A program made the translations under genes and the position numbers. Below, piece by piece: positions 1 to 7,075 of a stretch of 13,738 nucleotides of DNA. The stretch's first letter is position 1. Every line of letters starts with the position of its first letter. A model generated the notes under the pieces. It worked only from the letters and a program-made list of their open reading frames with translations, was not told the origin of the DNA and made no database searches. The stretch comes from CAYYYA01 sp964487895 (GTDB lineage: Bacteria > Patescibacteriota > Patescibacteriia > UBA1558 > 2-01-FULL-52-15), in assembly GCA_964487895.1 (NCBI GenBank), contig CAZASM010000025.1, positions 1 through 13,738 on the forward strand, in the 5' to 3' direction.

Positions 1-79
1 CGAAACCATCAAAGCCCTCCTTGATCATTAGAGCAAGGTCTTCGTTAGTGACTGGTGTAAGTATAGTTTCTTTGGCCAT
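1..79 (-). CDS. N-terminus of a hypothetical protein, cut by the window edge
   Basis: The first 26 codons of a minus-strand gene begin at the ATG at 79-77 and run off the left edge. The peptide starts MAKETILTPVTNEDLALMIK and continues EGFDGF. From memory, N-termini of this kind ('...EDLA.M...GFD...') occur in small coiled-coil proteins common in Patescibacteria, where a repeated heptad-like segment follows. That part lies outside the window, so the assignment is weak. No Shine-Dalgarno sequence precedes the ATG; the leader is A+T-rich. The gene diverges from the small zinc-type protein at 245-460, and the two share about 165 bases of upstream DNA. Confidence 0.55.
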   Translation of the reverse strand, partial: MAKETILTPVTNEDLALMIKEGFDGF

Positions 80-104
80 GGGATATAGCTAATTATTAAA
101 TTAC

Positions 105-130
105 GGTTATCGGCCAATCGCCGACCAACC
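105..130. promoter_or_regulatory. Imperfect inverted repeat between divergent genes
   Basis: GGTT (105-108) and CGGC (111-114) are mirrored by GCCG (120-123) and AACC (127-130) around a five-base centre. A further ATATCC at 131-136 matches GGATAT at 81-86. It lies between two divergent starts and could be an operator or a transcribed hairpin. The arms are interrupted and no regulator is known, so this is only a candidate. Confidence 0.25.
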
Positions 131-183
131 ATATCCCTGTTTAGGAATCTATCTTCTCATTTTCGGCAAAATCTTGCAACTAT

Positions 184-213
184 TTGACCCCCCGAAACCG
201 ACTCTGATACAAT
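184..213 (+). promoter_or_regulatory. Sigma-70-type promoter of the two-CxxC protein
   Basis: TTGACC (184-189) matches the -35 consensus at five of six positions, and TACAAT (208-213) matches the -10 at five of six. The spacer is 18 bases. Transcription should begin near 220. The -10 box covers the upstream ATG at 212-214, so that ATG cannot be in the transcript. The start at 245 is therefore preferred. Confidence 0.6.
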
Positions 214-244
214 GAGCGGACATTTAATAATTAACGTAAACTAT

Positions 245-460
245 ATGAACTACACCGTATGTGATATCTGTCAGGTTATAATCCCTAGGGACGAGATTAC
301 CCGTATTTCTCGCGGAGGCACCTTCGACACCTATAGTTTATGTCTAAGATGTGCTACTCCGGTGTTGAAGCGGGTTGAGAAAGCCATTACAACTTCCAGT
401 AAAAAGTCAAAAGGCAAGATAGTTGTCAAAAAAGCTAAGAAACAAAAAACAGGGCACTAG
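245..460 (+). CDS. Small two-CxxC zinc-ribbon-like protein
   Basis: This 71-residue protein has two CxxC pairs, CDIC (Cys6, Cys9) and CLRC (Cys33, Cys36), 24 residues apart. That is a four-cysteine zinc-knuckle arrangement. The tail from about residue 43 is rich in Lys and Ser and probably disordered; it could contact nucleic acid. An in-frame ATG at 212 would add 11 residues, but it lies inside the -10 box of the only good promoter, so I start at 245. The transcript leader is then about 25 bases, A+T-rich, with no Shine-Dalgarno sequence. It is the only plus-strand gene here and appears monocistronic, ending in a terminator that overlaps its stop codon. I do not recognise a named family. Metal binding is inferred from the cysteines; a regulatory or nucleic-acid role is only a guess. 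Confidence 0.72.
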   Translation: MNYTVCDICQVIIPRDEITRISRGGTFDTYSLCLRCATPVLKRVEKAITTSSKKSKGKIVVKKAKKQKTGH

Positions 461-471
461 GCTCTGTTTTT
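445..471. terminator. Bidirectional intrinsic terminator between convergent genes
   Basis: AAAAACAGGGC (445-455) pairs with GCTCTGTTTTT (461-471), including one G-T pair, around the loop ACTAG. The hairpin carries T runs in both directions. It overlaps the TAG stop (458-460) of the plus-strand gene and begins eight bases after the stop of the minus-strand nuclease gene, so it should serve both. Confidence 0.7.
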
Positions 472-479
472 CTATGATG

Positions 480-1247
480 TTAAATGTCAAATTCTACGAT
501 CATTGGACAATGATCAGACACAGATAAGTCAGGTACTGAGAAAGACCGAACGTTTATATCAGGTGAGACAAAGGTATAGTCAGCAAATGGCTCGCTGCCA
601 GTATACCGAGCAGAACGAGTAGATTTAATATTATTGGTTGTAATCAGATTTTTTAAATTCTTTTCTAACATTTTGATACTCTCGGTGCCTGGTCGCAAGT
701 TGAAATCTCCACAAAGTATCGTAGCGCCGTGAAGAGATTCAATTTGATCTAATATTTTTTTTGATTGCTCTAGACGGTCAGTGTTATCAAGCTTATCTGG
801 TGTCCAGAGACCATGCACAGTTAGAATATTTAATAATTTTTGATTGACTTCGATAGTGGTGATTTGAAGATTTCGTGGATGACTAGCTGAATTATTTGGG
901 GCAATAAGACTATCTCGTGTTCTATAAACGAAGATGTCCTTTTGTGCTTGAATTGAAATTGTTTTAGCCACAAAAGTAGCGAGACCGTAGTGAAGATCAA
1001 AAGGTACAGGCCCTTCATTATCCATAGTATCTAAAGCTGGGGAATAATATCCTTGGAAATCAGGTAGTGTTAATTGTAGCTCCTGATAAAGATTTGCTCG
1101 GATACCGTTACTTTCAATTTCACTGCTATTCGTACTGAACACTTCTTGAAAACAAAAAATATCTGTGCTCTTAGACTGTTCCTTGATATAGGCGATCAGC
1201 TCTTCATAGCATGTACCACCCCAAACATTGAGAGAGATTAATTTCAT
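480..1247 (-). CDS. Endonuclease/exonuclease/phosphatase (EEP) family hydrolase
   Basis: This 255-residue protein carries the complete set of EEP-fold motifs. They are LNVWGG with Asn7, FQEVF with metal-binding Glu35, TVHGLWTP with His145, GDFNLRPGT with Asp181 and Asn183, and the terminal SDHCP with Asp245 and His246. Members of this fold cleave phosphodiester or phosphomonoester bonds with Mg2+: ExoIII/APE1 repair nucleases, DNase I, sphingomyelinases and inositol phosphatases. The length fits a minimal single-domain enzyme. There is no signal peptide or membrane segment, so it should be cytoplasmic. The substrate cannot be read from sequence. The ATG lies two bases after the stop of the MsrQ-like gene, with no promoter or Shine-Dalgarno sequence between, so translation is probably coupled. 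The family call is firm; the role is open. Confidence 0.9.
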   Translation of the reverse strand: MKLISLNVWGGTCYEELIAYIKEQSKSTDIFCFQEVFSTNSSEIESNGIRANLYQELQLTLPDFQGYYSPALDTMDNEGPVPFDLHYGLATFVAKTISIQAQKDIFVYRTRDSLIAPNNSASHPRNLQITTIEVNQKLLNILTVHGLWTPDKLDNTDRLEQSKKILDQIESLHGATILCGDFNLRPGTESIKMLEKNLKNLITTNNIKSTRSARYTGSEPFADYTFVSPDINVRSFSVPDLSVSDHCPMIVEFDI

Positions 1248-1249
1248 AG

Positions 1250-2023
1250 CTATTGCTGCGCTCGATTAGTCAAATAAAAACTAACAATTGCCAAGGCAAT
1301 CAACCCAAACCCTACCAGAGCACCTCTGGTCATAAACTTCTTCCGACCAGCAATGACGAAGAACCAGTAGAGCTGACTGACGACTGTGATGAAAGCAACC
1401 AGCATCAAGAAATAGCCGGGAATATTTTTGATCGCTTGCGGATGAATAAATAAGAAGTGGAGTAGAGCGGCTATGTAGGCGAGATAGATTAAACGATGAA
1501 TAAATTTCCAACGTTTTGGTTTCAACTTGCTGACCATCGTATCAGTGGAAGTGATAGCCATGACTAAGAGAATGATATAAGCCAGTGTGCCGGGGATAAT
1601 CAGGTTGACCCAAGGATTGAAACTGAAGTAAAGCAGGTTAAATTGGAATTTAAAAATTACACCGACGATGGTAGCAACGTGTAGTGTGATGAAGAGAAAC
1701 CCAGAGACTCCCAACCAACGACGCCAACGCCAGAGTCTAGCAGTTTTTGGAAACCATTTGAAAATAGTACTGGAGAAAAGCGCTAAGCTGATTAACGTCA
1801 GACCAGTGAAAGCAAAACTACGTACCCAAGCGCCAGAGCTATCGAGCGGACTATAAATATAGACCTGAGCTAGATATTCGATCAGCCAAAAAAGTAACGT
1901 GCCCAAAGAAAAAAAGATTAGATTACGCCAGCGTTTCTGTTTCAAATCGTTACCAACAGAAGCAATGGTGGTTGTAGCTACTGGAGGTGGAGTGATAGTT
2001 TGAGGCGTGATTGGTTGTTCCAT
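1250..2023 (-). CDS. MsrQ/ferric-reductase-like heme b membrane protein
   Basis: This 257-residue integral membrane protein belongs to the ferric reductase-like transmembrane family and is closest to MsrQ (YedZ). A Pro/Thr-rich tail of about 30 residues precedes six or so helices. The MsrQ-type core is clear: RRWLGVSGFLFITLH (His115), then an ITSTDTM segment, KRWKFIHRLIYL (His176) and a helix with His189. The 13-residue spacing of the last pair matches the heme ligands I remember for E. coli MsrQ. His194 is extra. MsrQ passes quinol or flavin electrons through two hemes to the periplasmic methionine sulfoxide reductase MsrP. No msrP is in the window, so the partner is unknown and another electron acceptor is possible. 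The gene is first in a two-gene unit with the EEP hydrolase. No Shine-Dalgarno sequence is visible. Confidence 0.82.
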   Translation of the reverse strand: MEQPITPQTITPPPVATTTIASVGNDLKQKRWRNLIFFSLGTLLFWLIEYLAQVYIYSPLDSSGAWVRSFAFTGLTLISLALFSSTIFKWFPKTARLWRWRRWLGVSGFLFITLHVATIVGVIFKFQFNLLYFSFNPWVNLIIPGTLAYIILLVMAITSTDTMVSKLKPKRWKFIHRLIYLAYIAALLHFLFIHPQAIKNIPGYFLMLVAFITVVSQLYWFFVIAGRKKFMTRGALVGFGLIALAIVSFYLTNRAQQ

Positions 2024-2040
2024 AAATTAATAATACTACT

Positions 2041-2069
2041 ATCCTAGCGAAGATAGCAGAGGATAGCAA
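2041..2069 (-). promoter_or_regulatory. Candidate promoter of the msrQ-like/EEP unit
   Basis: On the minus strand TTGCTA (2069-2064) and TAGGAT (2046-2041) are separated by 17 bases; each matches four of six consensus positions. The direct repeat GATAGCA at 2052-2058 and 2062-2068, exactly ten bases apart on the plus strand, lies over the spacer and -35 box. It could be a binding site. The match is moderate. Confidence 0.35.
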
Positions 2070-2085
2070 GCTAAAATGTAGCTAA

Positions 2086-2116
2086 CAAAAAACCACCCAA
2101 AGACTACTTGAGTGGT
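2086..2116 (-). terminator. Intrinsic terminator of the 1437-residue protein gene
   Basis: Read on the minus strand, ACCACTCAA pairs with TTGGGTGGT (one T-G pair), followed directly by a run of T. The hairpin starts one base after the TAA stop (2120-2118) and separates the large gene from the msrQ-like unit. Confidence 0.75.
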
Positions 2117-2117
2117 A

Positions 2118-5100
2118 TTATTTTTTTGCTCGATAGATAGCCCACATCGTAATCTTTCGGCCCGCTGTGGCTGTGTTCGAGGTTACTAAATCTAAGTCTA
2201 ATTTATTCGTATCTGCTCCCACTGTTTCGAATACGCCTTGGGCTGTTTCGGTTGCTTTCTCGGCTACCTTTTTGGCGCTTGCAGCTGTTTCTTGCACCAC
2301 GGTATAAGCACGACCATCTTGTTGCCAGATTTCGCCATTGTGTCTATCGAGCCACTCTTGGCCGTGATCAGTTTTCAACCAGCCGGCAGTCATCTCGCCA
2401 GAGTCATAGTGATGAGCTTGTTCTATACTGTCGAGATAATTATCATCGTGCAGAGCTTCTTTCACTTGTGCTAACAGGGCCTCATGACCTTGGGGATGAC
2501 CATAGAGTACTTGGTTGATAAATTCATTGACGGTGGTGTAGGGTAACTCTTGATCAATGGTGAGCATATTTTTACCACCTTCAGTGGCAGCTTGTTCGAG
2601 AATCTCCGGAGTGAGACCGAGCTGATGTGTACCATCGATGATGGCGTCGACATTGTCAGCAGTTAGAGTCTCGCCGGGGTTATTGACGACCCAGTGATGG
2701 AGAATTTCATTATTGTGAACAATACTGGCCATTTGTTCGGGCTGTAGTTCTTCAGCATGTTTGAATAACAGGTCAGCGACTTCCTGATCTTTGGTAATAG
2801 CGTCGAAATTAATTGTTTGACCCACTTCCAGTTGATCTATTGATTGACCAGCATGGAAACCAAACTGCTCAGGATGAGCTTGCATTTTGTCTTTGATAGC
2901 GTCGACTAGATAGGTTTTTTGCGCTTCGTTCAGATTGGCGAATTTATCTTTGAAATGTTCGGACAAATGTCGTTCAGTTAGTTTCCAAGCGCTATCGCCA
3001 CGTTGAGCGATTTCAGTTAGTGGTTCTGCTGGTTGAGCTGGTGCGGTCTCAACCTGCTGGAGCGGAGTAGTATGATGGGTGGCGGCAGCTTCGAATTGAG
3101 ACAGATCAGATGTGTCTTGGTTGGTGCCGGAAGTTTGGGCGTGTTCCAAAGTCTGGGCGTCACCGTGATGCTGACTGAAAGGATGGAAGTCGCCACGAGC
3201 TAACTCAGAGAAGTGAGATATAAGATAACCAGCAGTGGAAGATATCAAGCCGTAGGTAGCACCTTTGGCTGTCTGCGCTAACATATAACTCTGACGGGCC
3301 TTGTCCTCAATATGGAGTTGATTTTTTGTAAAGTTATTGAGACGGCGTTGTATCTTTTCATGTTGGGTTTGTTGTTTCATGAATGTATCAATTTCGAGTT
3401 TTGGATCAAACCCGTGAGCACTAGCTGTGACCTCGCTCATGGTTTGCATCAGGTGATAATGATTAAGAACTCGTTGATCGACAGTACCGAAATTCACCAA
3501 GCCCTCTGTTAGTTTGAAATGAGTATAGTCAATACGACGCACCAGACGACGTTTGAGGTTGGATTTTTTCACTGGATCTGTTTCTGCCTCGAAACGTTGT
3601 TTGAGATCTTCCAGTCGTGTGACCAGACCACCTTTGCCTCCGGCCAGCTCTTCGTCAGGAGTTGCTAGTTGGTCTTTGACATATTCGATCTTGGCAATGA
3701 GAGAAGCTTGGTCTTCAGGGGTTTTCGCTTGTTGTAATAACAGTTCACCTTCTTGTTGTTCTGCTAGTAGCTGTGTTCGGTAGTCACTGACATTTTTCGT
3801 CACGTCCTGCATCATGGTTGCTCTTTGGCCACTAGTATCTGTCACGCCTTTGCGTGCTAGTTGAGCTCGTTCTTTCAAAGTTCTCTTGCTACGCTCATAG
3901 GAGCGCCAACCGCCGATGACCGGTGCAGCTAGGACTATACCAATAGTAGAGGCAGCCCCTAGAAAACTTGCGGCCGACCAGCGAGTAGCGAAACCAGCGG
4001 CTGTATACATGCCCTTTTCCGTGAAGTGAGTTTTTAGTGCTTCAACCCAGACTTTAGGTGAACGAATTTTCTGGAACTCCTTTTCTACCTCGGGATGATT
4101 AGTCAATTGTCGTTGCAGTTGAATATCATAATTCGCTTTATTCAGTGACAGTTCCACTGCCGGAGCGTCTTGAGTTTTGCTAATCTCTATCAAAAGTTGA
4201 TCACTGGCTTCTTTATATCTCTCCTGGGCTTGTTGGTACTGTTCTTGTTGAGATTTATTGTTAGTTAATCGCAATTTTTCTACCATACCAGCAGTGTTGC
4301 CAGTTAATCGCCACTCCTCTGGAATACCAGCGAAGTCATTAGCAGCATTATTAAACTGTTCAATTGCTTTGGCTTGCTCCGGAGTCGGTTCGCCAGTGAT
4401 ACCGAGACGCTCAGCGTTTAAGTATTGCAAGGTTAAGGTACCATTTTCTACACCGATTTCTGGATTTTGTTTTTTTAAACCCTCAATGGATTGCTGGAGG
4501 ATGGCTTTATTTAGCTCACTGTCAGTTGTCTCTAGTTTGGTTAGAGCTACTCTTTTCTCTTTAGCCAGATAGACTTCTTTGAACATGCCGCGCCATATTT
4601 TACCCACCAAACCATAGCTAGTGTTTTTGTTATAGGCATCGATAGAGCGCGCTTGCACTTGATCAATCATGACGTTCTGGAAATTCTCTAGCGCCAGAGC
4701 TTGCTGGCCTTCTGTCAGTTGATCGAAGCCAGCCAATTCGCTCGGTTTGATATTAAACTGTTGAAGAACTTGCTGGACCCATTCGGGAGAATATTTTTGA
4801 GCGGTGATTTCTTGTCGTTCAACAGTTTGTTTAGTTTCGGGGGCGGTATTGTCTGGAGTTGCTGGTTCTGCGGGGGAAATACTATTCCATTCCCGTAACT
4901 TATCTTCAGCGATTAGCTTGAGACCCTTGCCATCGGCAGAACGGAGAGTAACCATTGTCTGATCTCCTGTGGGATTAGGCACGATAGTAATATTTAAAAC
5001 AAACCAGCCTCGTTCGAGAGAGCCGTCTTTATTTAGGATTTTAACTTCCTGACCAAAGCTAAATTCATGATTTCCACTCTCTGTCTCTCTTGACTCAGGT

Positions 5101-6431
5101 GTGGCCTCAGCTTCAGGTATGGTAGGGGCCTCAGCTACTGGCGGGTTCCATTTTTTCAAATCATCAAGCGCGACATATTGCACCCTACCATTACTTTTTT
5201 GGATAGCTATAAAACCGGTCCAAACATTTCTAGGGTTCAGGATGGTCCAATCTGTTTCTTGACCACCGTTTTCTAGTTGATAGTTAATCTGTTGGCCATC
5301 GTGGAATGGAGGTTCGGCTTCTGGAGTAGCGACATTATCTATCGGCTGTTCTATTATTGGTTCAACCTCTGGTGCGGCAGCAGCTTCCGGAGTTAGCTCT
5401 ACTTTTTTGCCGGGGCGGACTAGCGCCTGTAGGTGTTCTAATAATTGTACTGGTGTTGCGGTTTTGAGCTCTCTAGCAGAGAAGCCGTAAGCTTTTGCCA
5501 CATCTTTGAGACGCCAAGGCATGAATTGCGGTCTATCGCCAGCTTCATAGGCGTCTAAGAATTGATTGGCACTGGCTTGTATTTCAGCTGAGACTTCTGG
5601 TGTAGCTTTTTTTCTTTCTCTAGACTGAGGTACCTGATTAACTATCGGAGGTTCGGTTGTTAGTGCTGGCTCGGGTGTCGATTCTACGGAAGAAGTTTCT
5701 GCCGCAATTTCTGTAGTCAGAGGTTGAGGTGCCTCTGGTTCTGGTGCAACAAAGTTACTATTATTCCAAGCAGTTAGTTCGGCAACAGTGACACTTCTCG
5801 TTTCATGGGAGTTTTGGTGAATTAATGTCACTGTACCTCCCTCGGCAAATATATTATTAGCAACAACCACACCGACAACCCAATCTTCTAGTTGGCCCGT
5901 TTTTCTATTCAAAGCTTTGACAGTGTCACCAGTTTGAAACTCTATTTTTTCCGATATTTCAGGGGCGGTTGGTTTTGCTTTTAGCACTTCAGGATCGGCC
6001 AGGTCGGCTAAACCTCGATTAGGAGATTCTGGGTCTAAACGCTGGGAAATTTCAAACTCTTGAGGCGGCCTCTGTGGTGCGAGTTCAGCTGGTTCAGCTA
6101 GTACGGGCTGGCTGGCTGGCTGCTCAGGATTGAGACGCGCGGAAATATTGAGCTCATAAGCTGCAGTTGCTGGACGGAGTAGGCTGACTGAGAAGGTATC
6201 TTCGTGTAGACCGTTCAAGCTGACTACTTTGGCCGACTCGATAACTTTATCTCCAGCTGTTCGAGTAATAAAATCTTTAATCTCCCAACCACCTCCTGTG
6301 TCGATACTTTCATCCAATATGCCTGGTTCTAGATCAACTTTTTGGCCAACGCGAAAACCATTATGAGGTAATTCGGGAGTTTCTGCGCTAGGTGCTGGTG
6401 GTTGTGAATTAAATGGATTTTCAATCGACAT
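2118..6431 (-). CDS. Large modular membrane protein with four repeated small domains and a LysM-like region
   Basis: This 1437-residue protein matches no named family I know. Visible parts, in order: four divergent copies of a 55-65 residue module at about 25-88, 163-224, 375-430 and 456-517, sharing F..GQ.V...N..G..E..W.V and ending in L..WN. They are joined by Pro/Glu/Ala-rich linkers. A short motif EISxRLxPE recurs near 95 and 127, with a partial copy near 158. A small helical domain lies near 283-340. A long helical region (550-800) follows. A hydrophobic Ala/Gly-rich segment (817-841) is probably membrane-spanning. A coiled-coil-like stretch follows (845-960), then a weaker hydrophobic segment (1056-1073). 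A LysM-like region (1137-1211) runs from GDSAWKLTERHL to VGQTINF. No signal peptide is present. I remember similar architectures in Patescibacteria. A structural envelope role is inferred. The gene has its own promoter and terminator. Confidence 0.85.
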   Translation of the reverse strand: MSIENPFNSQPPAPSAETPELPHNGFRVGQKVDLEPGILDESIDTGGGWEIKDFITRTAGDKVIESAKVVSLNGLHEDTFSVSLLRPATAAYELNISARLNPEQPASQPVLAEPAELAPQRPPQEFEISQRLDPESPNRGLADLADPEVLKAKPTAPEISEKIEFQTGDTVKALNRKTGQLEDWVVGVVVANNIFAEGGTVTLIHQNSHETRSVTVAELTAWNNSNFVAPEPEAPQPLTTEIAAETSSVESTPEPALTTEPPIVNQVPQSRERKKATPEVSAEIQASANQFLDAYEAGDRPQFMPWRLKDVAKAYGFSARELKTATPVQLLEHLQALVRPGKKVELTPEAAAAPEVEPIIEQPIDNVATPEAEPPFHDGQQINYQLENGGQETDWTILNPRNVWTGFIAIQKSNGRVQYVALDDLKKWNPPVAEAPTIPEAEATPESRETESGNHEFSFGQEVKILNKDGSLERGWFVLNITIVPNPTGDQTMVTLRSADGKGLKLIAEDKLREWNSISPAEPATPDNTAPETKQTVERQEITAQKYSPEWVQQVLQQFNIKPSELAGFDQLTEGQQALALENFQNVMIDQVQARSIDAYNKNTSYGLVGKIWRGMFKEVYLAKEKRVALTKLETTDSELNKAILQQSIEGLKKQNPEIGVENGTLTLQYLNAERLGITGEPTPEQAKAIEQFNNAANDFAGIPEEWRLTGNTAGMVEKLRLTNNKSQQEQYQQAQERYKEASDQLLIEISKTQDAPAVELSLNKANYDIQLQRQLTNHPEVEKEFQKIRSPKVWVEALKTHFTEKGMYTAAGFATRWSAASFLGAASTIGIVLAAPVIGGWRSYERSKRTLKERAQLARKGVTDTSGQRATMMQDVTKNVSDYRTQLLAEQQEGELLLQQAKTPEDQASLIAKIEYVKDQLATPDEELAGGKGGLVTRLEDLKQRFEAETDPVKKSNLKRRLVRRIDYTHFKLTEGLVNFGTVDQRVLNHYHLMQTMSEVTASAHGFDPKLEIDTFMKQQTQHEKIQRRLNNFTKNQLHIEDKARQSYMLAQTAKGATYGLISSTAGYLISHFSELARGDFHPFSQHHGDAQTLEHAQTSGTNQDTSDLSQFEAAATHHTTPLQQVETAPAQPAEPLTEIAQRGDSAWKLTERHLSEHFKDKFANLNEAQKTYLVDAIKDKMQAHPEQFGFHAGQSIDQLEVGQTINFDAITKDQEVADLLFKHAEELQPEQMASIVHNNEILHHWVVNNPGETLTADNVDAIIDGTHQLGLTPEILEQAATEGGKNMLTIDQELPYTTVNEFINQVLYGHPQGHEALLAQVKEALHDDNYLDSIEQAHHYDSGEMTAGWLKTDHGQEWLDRHNGEIWQQDGRAYTVVQETAASAKKVAEKATETAQGVFETVGADTNKLDLDLVTSNTATAGRKITMWAIYRAKK

Positions 6432-6454
6432 AAAAGAGAGAAAATTACTATTAT

Positions 6455-6484
6455 ATTATACAATATTATCAGCCTAATAGCCAA
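6455..6484 (-). promoter_or_regulatory. Promoter of the 1437-residue protein gene
   Basis: On the minus strand TTGGCT (6484-6479) and a perfect TATAAT (6460-6455) are separated by 18 bases. Transcription would start near 6448, giving a leader of about 17 bases that is pyrimidine- and A+T-rich, with no Shine-Dalgarno sequence. Confidence 0.55.
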
Positions 6485-6501
6485 GAAATAAATATTTAAA
6501 T

Positions 6502-6527
6502 AAAAAACAGGATGATTACTCCTGTTT
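6502..6527 (-). terminator. Intrinsic terminator after the duplicated four-helix gene
   Basis: AAACAGG (6505-6511) and CCTGTTT (6521-6527) form a perfect seven-base stem with a nine-base loop. On the minus strand a run of six T follows. It lies 13 bases after the stop of the gene at 6541-7014 and just upstream of the promoter of the large gene. Confidence 0.75.
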
Positions 6528-6540
6528 CTTAATGTGAGAA

Positions 6541-7014
6541 CTATTTTTTTATCGCTGATTTTTTGTACAAGACTAGAGCGATCAATAAGCTTAAGAGAAA
6601 GATAGCTGCACCGACGAAACATGGTGTATAGATGGGATTGGTCACCAGTTGACCAGAACAACCGATAGCTGGTTTCGCTCCACGGTTAATAAATTTAATC
6701 ACTTCATAGCTGAAATTCCCCCAAGCAAAGATGGTTGACGCTACTAATAACCAAAGTAGTTTTTTTAATCCGAGATGAAACTGTTCGGTAGATTTCTTGA
6801 CTAGGATGATGGACCAGATAAGCGCAATGATAAAAGCGATACCGCCGTAGAAACACGGTGTAGTGACGGGATTAGGTGAGATACAATCGTTAATTTTGAA
6901 GATAGTGCCTTCATTGCCGTAGAAGCGTTGAAAGTCATTCCAGATAGTGTACCAAGCGAAGACAGTACCTCCAAAGAGCGAGAGAGTGAGTAACCAGGAA
7001 TATTTTTTGGACAT
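6541..7014 (-). CDS. Four-helix membrane protein made of two Cys-paired repeats
   Basis: This 157-residue protein has four predicted membrane helices (about 5-24, 55-73, 84-105, 133-151). It is a tandem duplication of a two-helix unit. Each unit has a helix with FAW, a polar loop, a Cys, then NPxxTPCF and a second helix ending in KKS: Cys44/NPVTTPCFYG (Cys54) in the first, Cys119/NPIYTPCFVG (Cys132) in the second. The Lys-rich segment between the repeats suggests an inside location. Both Cys loops would then face outside, where each pair could form a disulfide or hold a ligand. I do not recognise a named family; VKOR/DsbB-type oxidoreductases have a CxxC that is absent here. It lies 61 bases downstream of the CPBP protease gene with no terminator between, so co-transcription is likely. 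Confidence 0.8.
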   Translation of the reverse strand: MSKKYSWLLTLSLFGGTVFAWYTIWNDFQRFYGNEGTIFKINDCISPNPVTTPCFYGGIAFIIALIWSIILVKKSTEQFHLGLKKLLWLLVASTIFAWGNFSYEVIKFINRGAKPAIGCSGQLVTNPIYTPCFVGAAIFLLSLLIALVLYKKSAIKK

Positions 7015-7075
7015 AGAGATGCTTTTTAAGCTTTAGTTAATAGTAGTAACTTAGACCTAAGGATTACTGGAGGAT

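Noticed and set aside
830..1018. A 62-codon open frame inside the EEP gene.
   Set aside because: It is a shifted-frame shadow of a gene with all its catalytic motifs intact.
6106..6121. GGCT repeated four times in the N-terminal coding part of the large protein gene, a possible slippage site for phase variation.
   Set aside because: Four units are too few to predict frequent slippage, and they encode ordinary linker residues (QPASQP).
6329..6661. A 110-codon minus-strand open frame across the intergenic region.
   Set aside because: It crosses a good terminator and the TATAAT promoter and overlaps two clear genes in other frames; the translation shows no domain.
7015..7075. CTTAG/CTAAG palindrome between the CPBP gene and the four-helix gene as a terminator.
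   Set aside because: The stem is five bases with a two-base loop and no T run; the genes are more likely co-transcribed.
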